Shown here: piece after piece, positions 58,252 to 64,000 of the stretch
Position numbering within the stretch: position 1 is the stretch's first letter
How the letters are laid out: each line of letters begins with the position of its first letter
Assembly: GCA_963827595.1 (NCBI GenBank)
Contig: CAWHBT010000001.1
Location: forward strand, 434,001-498,000
Direction of reading: 5' to 3'
DNA length: 64,000 nt
Origin: DATEDA01 sp963827595
GTDB taxonomy: Bacteria > Pseudomonadota > Gammaproteobacteria > Burkholderiales > SG8-39
The notes under the pieces: model-generated
Seen by the model: the letters and a program-made list of their open reading frames with translations, nothing else
Told to the model about the DNA's origin: nothing
Database searches by the model: none
Position numbers and translations under genes: made by a program

Positions 58252-58254
58252 CGA

Positions 58255-59985
58255 ATGCTCGTCAAGGGGATGAGCGGCGCGGAAGCGCTGCTGCGGTGCC
58301 TCCGCGCGATGGGCGTGGAGCGGATCTTCGCGTCGCCGGGCTCGGACTGGGCGCCGCTCTGGGAGGCGCTCGCGAAGCCGCACGGGGCGGGCGAGATTCC
58401 CGAGTACGTGTCCTCGCGCCACGAGGAGACCGCGGTCGGGATGGCGATCGGCTACGCGAAGGCGACCGGAAAGCTCCCGGCGCTGGTGCTCCACACGACC
58501 GTCGGCACGCTGCACGCGACGATGGGGGTGCGCGCGGCGCTGCACGAGCGCATCCCGATGGTGGTGCTCGCCGGCGAATCGATCACGTTCGGCGAGCCGC
58601 CCGCGCCGCCGCTCGGACGTCAGTGGCTGCGGCTCCTGACCGATATCGGCGGCCCCGCGCGGCTCATCGAGCCGTGCGTGAAATGGTGCTTCGCCCTGAA
58701 CACGAGCCTGCTGCTGCCGCACACCATCCAGCGCGCCTGCCAGCTGGCGACGGCTGCGCCGCCGGGACCGGTGTTCGTGTCGGTGCCGATCGAGTTCCTG
58801 ATCGACACGATGACGACCGATCCGCCGGCCGCGGCGAGTCACGCGCGCGCGCCCGCGGCGCAACCGGCCGCGATCGACGAGCTCGCGCACGCCCTGTCCG
58901 CGGCCGCGAATCCGCTGATCGTCACGGAGGAGCTCGGCAAGAACCCCGCCGCCGTGGCCCGGCTCGTGACGCTCGCCGAGACGCTCGGTGTCCCGGTCGT
59001 CGAGGCCTGGCAGCCGACCTACGTCAACTTCCCGCGCCAGCATCCGCTCTACGGCGGGGTCGCGGCGACCGCGATGCCGGAGCTGCTGCAGGACGCGGAC
59101 CTCGTATTCCTGGTCGAGGCGGTCGCTCCGTGGCACCCGCCGTCGTCCCTGCCCGGTCCGAACACGAAGGTCGTCGTGCTCGGCGAGGACCCGCTGCACT
59201 CGCGGCTGCCGTTCTGGGGCTTCCGCGCCGATCTCGTCGTCACCGGCGATCCCGAACCTTCGCTCGCGCTGCTGGTCGAGCGCGTGCGGCAGCTCGTTCC
59301 GCCCGGCTCGCGGGCGGCGGCCGCGGAGCGCTGGCGTACCCGCCACGAGCGCGAGCGCGCGACGGCGCGTGAGGACGCCAGCGCCGCCGGCGCGAGCAAG
59401 CCGATCGAGACCCGCTGGGTCGCCCACGAGCTGAACGAAGCCCTCCCGCCGGATGCGATCGTCGTCAACGAGACGATCACGCACCGGCTCGACCTCCATC
59501 GGCTGCTCGACCGCCTCGGGCCGGGCGCCTACTTCGAGGCGAGCTACGGCGGCCTCGGGCTCGGCCTCGGGATGGCGCTCGGCGCGAAGGCCGCGCACCC
59601 GTCGCGAACGGTCGTCGCGACCATTGGCGACGGCGCGTTCCACTACAACCCCGTGGTCGCGTCGTTCGGCGCGGCCCAGGAGCTCCGCCTGCCGATCCTC
59701 GTCGTGCTCTTCGACAACGCGGGCTATCTCTCGCAGAAGAACGACGTCGTGCGGGAGTACCCCGACGGCTGGGCCGTGCGGACGCAGAAGTTCGCCGGGA
59801 CGTCGATCCTCCCGCGCCCGGACTATGCGATCCTGGCGCGCGCCTACGGCGGCCACGGCGAGACGGTCGACGCGCCCGGCGAGGTTCGCGCCGCGCTGCG
59901 GCGCGGCCTCGAGGCGGTGGCGAAGGGCCAGCTCGCGCTCGTCCACGTCGTGCTCGCCCCCGTGAACCCCCAGGATGTCGCCTGA
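58255..59985 (+). CDS. Thiamine-diphosphate-dependent enzyme (acetolactate synthase/benzoylformate decarboxylase-like)
   Basis: A 576-residue ThDP enzyme (PF02776, PF00205, PF02775). The catalytic Glu is in R-H-E-E-T-A near residue 60, and the ThDP motif G-D-G-A-F-H-Y-N ends with F-D-N-A-G-Y. A glyoxylate carboligase-like gap is not seen. It starts 3 bases after the MetE-like gene. It likely decarboxylates or ligates a 2-oxo acid of the pathway; benzoylformate- or oxalyl-CoA-type activity are options. Many such proteins are annotated as acetolactate synthase without proof. Confidence 0.83.
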   Translation: MLVKGMSGAEALLRCLRAMGVERIFASPGSDWAPLWEALAKPHGAGEIPEYVSSRHEETAVGMAIGYAKATGKLPALVLHTTVGTLHATMGVRAALHERIPMVVLAGESITFGEPPAPPLGRQWLRLLTDIGGPARLIEPCVKWCFALNTSLLLPHTIQRACQLATAAPPGPVFVSVPIEFLIDTMTTDPPAAASHARAPAAQPAAIDELAHALSAAANPLIVTEELGKNPAAVARLVTLAETLGVPVVEAWQPTYVNFPRQHPLYGGVAATAMPELLQDADLVFLVEAVAPWHPPSSLPGPNTKVVVLGEDPLHSRLPFWGFRADLVVTGDPEPSLALLVERVRQLVPPGSRAAAAERWRTRHERERATAREDASAAGASKPIETRWVAHELNEALPPDAIVVNETITHRLDLHRLLDRLGPGAYFEASYGGLGLGLGMALGAKAAHPSRTVVATIGDGAFHYNPVVASFGAAQELRLPILVVLFDNAGYLSQKNDVVREYPDGWAVRTQKFAGTSILPRPDYAILARAYGGHGETVDAPGEVRAALRRGLEAVAKGQLALVHVVLAPVNPQDVA

Positions 59986-59996
59986 CGGAGAACCTC

Positions 59997-62330
59997 ATGA
60001 ACAAGTTCGGGATCGGCCAACCGGTGCGGCGCGTCGAGGACCAGCGGTTCCTGACCGGACGCGGGCGCTACGTCGACGACCTCCAGCTCGCGCACCAGGC
60101 GTACGGCGCGGTCGTCGCGTCGCCCCACGCCCACGCGCGGATCCGGGGCATCGACGTGCGCCAGGCGGCCGCGGCGCCCGGGGTGCTTTGCGTGCTGACC
60201 GCCGCCGACGCGCGCGCCGACAAGCTCGGCGGCATCCCGCCGCTCTTCATGCCCGAGGACATGGGCGGCCCGAAGGGCTATCGCACCTTCAAGCCGCTGC
60301 TCGCCGGGGACAAGGCGCGCCACGTCGGCGAGCGGATCGCGTTCGTCGTGGCCGAGACGCAAGCGCAGGCGCGCGAGGCCGCCGAGCTCGTCGCGGTCGA
60401 CTACGAGCCGCTGCCGGCGGTGGTGAACGTCGAGGACGCGGCGAAGGACGGCGCGCCGCGGATCTGGGAGGAATGGACGAGCAACGTCGCGTTCCCGCTC
60501 ATGATGGGCAACAAGCAGGCGACCGACGCGGCGTTCGCGGCGGCGCCGCACGTGGTGAGGCTGCGCCTCGAGAACAACCGGCTCTCGGCGAACGCCCTCG
60601 AGCCGCGCGGCGCGATCGGCGACTACAGCCCGGCGGACGACAGCTACACGCTCTACACGAGCACCCAGAACCCGCACGGCATCCGCACGGTGCTCTGCCA
60701 GGCGGTGTTCAAGATGCCGGAGACGAAGCTGCGCGTGGTGGCGTACGACGTGGGCGGCGGCTTCGGCATGAAGGGCGACACCTATCCCGAGGAGGGGCTG
60801 GTGCTCTGGGCCTCGCGGCGGCTCGGGCGGCCGGTGAAGTGGACGGCGACCCGTTCCGAATCGATCATGGGCGACGACCACGGGCGCGACCAGGTGGTCA
60901 CCTGCGAGATGGCGCTCGACGAGAACGGCAAAATCCTCGCGATCCGCGCCCAGGCGGTCCACGCGGTCGGCGCGTACGTCACCGGCGCCGCGGTGGTCCC
61001 GGTCCTGTACGCGTTGAAGCTGATCCCGAACGTGTACACGGTGCCGGCGCTCCACGTCGCGACGCGCGCTATGTTCACCAATACCGCTCCGACCGGGCCC
61101 TACCGGGGGGCCGGACGTCCCGAGGCGGTCTACGTCACCGAGCGGCTGCTCGACCTCGCCGGCCAAAAGCTGAAGCTCGATCCGGTCGAGATCCGGCGGC
61201 GGAACTACATCGCGCCCGGCGCGATGCCGTACACCACGCCGACCGGCTTCGTGTACGACTCGGGCGAGTTCGCGAAGCTCACCGACAAGTGCCTGGAGCT
61301 CGCCGACTGGCCGGGCTACGCGGCGCGGAAGAGCGCGACCGAGAGGCGGGGCCGGCTCCGCGGCCGGGGCATGATCTACTACATCGAGGACTGCGGCGTG
61401 TTCAACGACCGCATGGAGCTCCGCTTCGACCCCAGCGGCATGGTCACCATCGTCGCGGGGACCTTCTCGCATGGACAGGGACACGCAACCACCTTCGCGC
61501 AGCTGGTCGCCGAGTGGCTCGGCGTGCCGTTCGAGCACATCCGGTTCGTCCAGGGCGACACCGACCAGGTGCCCTTCGGGCGCGGCACCTATGCGTCGCG
61601 GAGCGCCCTGCTCGGGGGCAGCGCGCTGAAGATGGCGGCGGACGCGGTGATCGAGAAGGCGCGACCGATGGCGGCGCAGATGCTCGAAGCCGCGGCCGGC
61701 GACCTCTCGTTCACGGACGGGCGGTTCCGGATCACCGGCACCGACCGGTCGGTCGCGCTCGTCGACGTCGCGAAGGCGTTCTACCGTCCGGTCGGCCTGC
61801 CGAAGCAGTTCGGCATCGGCCTCGAGGCGAGCGGCGCCTGGGCCGCCGATCCGCAGAACTTCCCGAACGGCTGCCACGTCTGCGAGGTCGAGATCGACCC
61901 GGAGACGGGCGCGGTGACGATCGACCGCTACGCCGTCGTGGACGACATCGGCCGGGTCATCAACCCGCTCGTCTGCGAAGGCCAGGTCCAGGGCGGACTC
62001 GCGCAGGGCATCGGCCAGGCGCTGCTCGAGGTGGTCGTCTACGACGCCGAGTCGGGACAGCTCCTCTCCGGCAGCTTCAGCGACTACGCGATGCCGCGCG
62101 CGGACGACCTGCCCGCGTTCGACCTCGGTTTCATCGAGGTGCCCTGCAAGACCAACCCGATCGGGGTCAAGGGCGTCGGCGAAGCGGGGTCGGTGGGCGC
62201 GCCGCCGACGGTGATGAACGCGATCCTCGACGCCCTGCGACCGCTCGGCGTCGAGCACGTCGACATGCCGGCGACGCCGCGGCGGGTGTGGGAGGCGATC
62301 CGGGCGGCGCAGGGGAAGAAGGCCGCTTAG
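59997..62330 (+). CDS. Molybdenum hydroxylase large subunit (xanthine dehydrogenase/CoxL family)
   Basis: A 777-residue Mo-cofactor subunit (PF01315, PF02738). It begins with G-Q-P-V-R-R-V-E-D-Q-R-F-L-T-G-R-G-R-Y; the middle has G-G-F-G-M-K and P-Y-R-G-A-G-R-P-E-A; the C-terminus has the catalytic Glu in G-V-G-E-A-G-S. The CO dehydrogenase loop A-Y-x-C-S-F-R is not present, so it is a hydroxylase of another type. No FAD (medium) or 2Fe-2S (small) subunit gene is beside it, so partners must be encoded elsewhere. It closes the second catabolic run and probably hydroxylates an aromatic or heteroaromatic ring or an aldehyde. Confidence 0.88.
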   Translation: MNKFGIGQPVRRVEDQRFLTGRGRYVDDLQLAHQAYGAVVASPHAHARIRGIDVRQAAAAPGVLCVLTAADARADKLGGIPPLFMPEDMGGPKGYRTFKPLLAGDKARHVGERIAFVVAETQAQAREAAELVAVDYEPLPAVVNVEDAAKDGAPRIWEEWTSNVAFPLMMGNKQATDAAFAAAPHVVRLRLENNRLSANALEPRGAIGDYSPADDSYTLYTSTQNPHGIRTVLCQAVFKMPETKLRVVAYDVGGGFGMKGDTYPEEGLVLWASRRLGRPVKWTATRSESIMGDDHGRDQVVTCEMALDENGKILAIRAQAVHAVGAYVTGAAVVPVLYALKLIPNVYTVPALHVATRAMFTNTAPTGPYRGAGRPEAVYVTERLLDLAGQKLKLDPVEIRRRNYIAPGAMPYTTPTGFVYDSGEFAKLTDKCLELADWPGYAARKSATERRGRLRGRGMIYYIEDCGVFNDRMELRFDPSGMVTIVAGTFSHGQGHATTFAQLVAEWLGVPFEHIRFVQGDTDQVPFGRGTYASRSALLGGSALKMAADAVIEKARPMAAQMLEAAAGDLSFTDGRFRITGTDRSVALVDVAKAFYRPVGLPKQFGIGLEASGAWAADPQNFPNGCHVCEVEIDPETGAVTIDRYAVVDDIGRVINPLVCEGQVQGGLAQGIGQALLEVVVYDAESGQLLSGSFSDYAMPRADDLPAFDLGFIEVPCKTNPIGVKGVGEAGSVGAPPTVMNAILDALRPLGVEHVDMPATPRRVWEAIRAAQGKKAA

Positions 62331-62411
62331 GCGCCATTCCCGCGAAAGCGGCGGCTGCTGACCCTGCAGCTAAACGGCCTGCGACGGTAAGCGACTCGTT
62401 CCGACGTACCG

Positions 62412-63404
62412 GTGTCCCACGGGCAATCGATCGGATCCGTACGACGGACGCGCTGGCTTGCCCTGGCGCTGCTGGCGCTCGCCAGTCTCCTGTGGGCGGG
62501 GAACTGGGTCACCGGGCGGGTGCTGCGCGACGCGTTCGACCCGATCACGCTCAATTTCTGGCGCTGGCTGGTCGCGGCGCTGGTCCTGGCGCCGTTCGCA
62601 ATCCGCGAAACCGTCCGCCAGCGCGACGCGATCCGGCGACACGCGGGCCTGCTCGCGCTGCTCGCGCTCACCGGCGTCGCCGTGTTCCACAGCCTGGTCT
62701 ATCTCGGGCTCAGAACAACGACCGTGATCAACGCCGTGCTGCTCAACTCCTCCGCGCCGCTCTTCATGCTGCTCTGCTCATGGATCATCGAGCGCGAGAG
62801 CGCGACGCGCCGCCAGGTCACGGGGATGCTGGTCTCGCTGCTCGGCATTCTCGTCATCGTCTCCCGGGGCGAGTTCGCCAAGCTGTTGCAGCTGGAGTTC
62901 CACGCCGGCGATGGGTGGATCCTGCTTGCCATGCCGGTGTGGGGAATCTACTCGGTGCTGCTCAAACGCCGCCCGCCCGAGCTGGGCGGCGTGAGCTTGC
63001 TGTTCGTGATCTCGGTCGCCGGACTGGCGCTGCTCGCTCCAGCGTTTGTGCTGGAAGCGCTGCATGCGCCTCCGCGCTGGCCGACTGCGGGCGAGGCTGC
63101 CGGCGTGCTCTATGTCGGGCTCGCCGCATCGGTCGGCGCCTACATTTGCTGGAATCGCGGGGTCGCGGTGGTCGGGGCGAACACGGCCGGGTTCACCCTG
63201 CATCTGCTGCCCGCCTTCGGCACGGTGCTGGCGATGGTCTTTCTCGGCGAAGCGTTCCATGCGTTCCACGCCGCCGGAATCGCGATCATCCTGGTCGGAG
63301 TCGTCCTGGCGACGGCCGGGCAGGCTAGCCCGAGGAGTCGCCCAGCTCGCGCAGCGCGTCGGTCGTCTGTCGGAGCCGGTTCGAGAGGTGACGGCCCAGG
63401 TTGA
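62412..63404 (+). CDS. EamA/DMT family transporter
   Basis: A 330-residue protein with ten hydrophobic segments (A-L-L-A-L-A-S-L-L-W-A-G-N-W in helix 1; F-L-G-E-A-F-H near the end) of the EamA family. GTG 62412 is the best start. The last 25 residues are Arg/Ser/Gly-rich and non-conserved; that part overlaps the SulP gene on the other strand by 80 bases. It may export an end product of the neighbouring pathway. Confidence 0.85.
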   Translation: MSHGQSIGSVRRTRWLALALLALASLLWAGNWVTGRVLRDAFDPITLNFWRWLVAALVLAPFAIRETVRQRDAIRRHAGLLALLALTGVAVFHSLVYLGLRTTTVINAVLLNSSAPLFMLLCSWIIERESATRRQVTGMLVSLLGILVIVSRGEFAKLLQLEFHAGDGWILLAMPVWGIYSVLLKRRPPELGGVSLLFVISVAGLALLAPAFVLEALHAPPRWPTAGEAAGVLYVGLAASVGAYICWNRGVAVVGANTAGFTLHLLPAFGTVLAMVFLGEAFHAFHAAGIAIILVGVVLATAGQASPRSRPARAARRSSVGAGSRGDGPG

Positions 63405-64000
63405 GCAGCAGCTTGTTCGCCAGCGCGGGATGGCTCACCGCCAGCGCGTTGAGCGTCGAGCGCGACAGGCTGTAGACCACCGCATCCTCGGCCGCGATCG
63501 CGCTCGCCGAGCGCTCGGCGCCGTCGAGCATGGCGGCCTCGCCGAAGAGCGAGCCCGGCGCGAAGGTGACGACGCGGCTGTCGCCCCCGCCGGTGCCGCC
63601 GATCACGATCGACACGGCGCCGCGCGCAAGGACGTAGAGCCGGTTGCCGGACTCGCCCTCGCGGAACAGGACCTCGTCCGCATTGAGCTCCCGCCGCCTG
63701 AGCAGCGGCCGCAGCACCTCGAGCTCGGCGGCGTCGAGATCGGCCGTCAGGACGAGGTGCTCGAGCGGGATTTCGCGACGCGGACCGCGCTCGAGCTCGC
63801 GGAGCAGGCGGCGTTCGGCCCACTCGATCGCCCGGTCGGCATCGACGAACCACCGCCTCGCATCCGGCGCGACGAAGGTGCCGTAGGCGACGAGCGCCGT
63901 TCCATGCCGGCCCTTCGGAGTGATCCCGGCGAGCGCCACGTGCACGCCGGCGGCGTGCTGCCGCTTTACGAGCTGCTCGAGCACCATGGCCCCCGTGGCG
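63325..64000 (-). CDS. SulP-type protein, STAS and cyclic-nucleotide-binding C-terminal part
   Basis: Open at the right edge, so only the C-terminal 220 or so residues are seen. The first part (G-A-M-V-L-E-Q-L-V-K, then V-A-L-A-G-I, then A-I-E-W-A-E-R-R-L-L) fits the second half of a STAS domain as in SulP anion transporters; residues about 75-195 of the visible part are a cyclic-nucleotide-binding domain (PF00027; L-F-R-E-G-E-S-G, G-S-L-F-G-E-A-A-M-L-D-G-A-E-R-S-A). SulP-STAS-cNMP fusions are known, and cNMP should gate anion uptake. An internal ATG at 63987 should not be taken as the true start. Confidence 0.75.
   Translation of the reverse strand, partial: ATGAMVLEQLVKRQHAAGVHVALAGITPKGRHGTALVAYGTFVAPDARRWFVDADRAIEWAERRLLRELERGPRREIPLEHLVLTADLDAAELEVLRPLLRRRELNADEVLFREGESGNRLYVLARGAVSIVIGGTGGGDSRVVTFAPGSLFGEAAMLDGAERSASAIAAEDAVVYSLSRSTLNALAVSHPALANKLLLNLGRHLSNRLRQTTDALRELGDSSG

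Noticed and set aside
1..64000. tRNA, rRNA, CRISPR arrays, insertion sequences, integrases
   Set aside because: No cloverleaf-like segments, regular short repeats with spacers, transposase genes or target duplications were noticed on either strand.

Overview
The window is about 64 kb of very GC-rich DNA, densely packed with genes on both strands, with no rRNA, tRNA, CRISPR array or insertion sequence that I could find. The gene content (two Bug/TctC-type solute-binding proteins, a second infA-like gene beside cspA, DUF2917, LivFGHM transporters, SWIB protein, B12-dependent ribonucleotide reductase) suggests a Burkholderiales-like betaproteobacterium, probably an uncultured environmental lineage. 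This is an inference from families and not a phylogeny.

Region 1 (about 0.6-17.7 kb) is a catabolic island. A GntR/UTRA regulator lies divergent to a MaoC hydratase. It is followed by a CaiB-type CoA-transferase, an acyl-CoA synthetase, a DUF1330 protein, an old yellow enzyme and a nitronate-monooxygenase-like flavoprotein. Next comes a complete branched-chain-type ABC importer (livF and binding protein on the minus strand, livHMG on the plus strand). An acyl-CoA dehydrogenase, a thiolase-like protein without the usual Cys, a DUF35 OB-fold protein, a triple RidA protein, two hot-dog hydratases and a cupin protein complete the run. A 12-bp palindrome (TTGTCCGGACAA, or one mismatch from it) sits in three of its promoter regions and is the likely GntR operator. 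The whole reads as import, CoA activation, dehydrogenation, hydration and probably retro-aldol cleavage of an unknown carboxylic acid.

Region 2 (17.8-23.3 kb) holds an MFS transporter and a signalling set: a cyclase-FHA protein divergent from a FecR-domain protein, a membrane haem/HAMP sensor and a Ser/Thr kinase. Region 3 (23.3-35.6 kb) is mixed housekeeping and repair: SWIB, two MsrA genes, an alkyltransferase remnant, pdxH, DUF72, endonuclease V, diiron protein, amidohydrolase, nrdJ and a class II aldolase.

Region 4 (35.6-43.3 kb) has a multi-PAS hybrid histidine kinase with an exact 369-nt internal repeat, its OmpR-type regulator, and a divergent six-gene operon of a small acidic protein, OsmC, DUF2917, two metal-domain-like miniproteins and a diiron protein. 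This operon is my best candidate for an undescribed system. Region 5 (43.3-53.7 kb) contains transporters, stress and regulatory genes, infA/cspA and a decayed glycerophosphodiesterase. Region 6 (52.8-62.3 kb) is a second catabolic run: Bug binding protein, SDR, CoA ligase, amidohydrolase, MetE-like methyltransferase, ThDP enzyme and an orphan molybdenum hydroxylase large subunit. The window ends in the 3' part of a SulP/STAS-cNMP gene.

Five otherwise good genes carry frameshifts, most of them in GCGC runs. This may be residual sequencing error and should be kept in mind before calling them pseudogenes.
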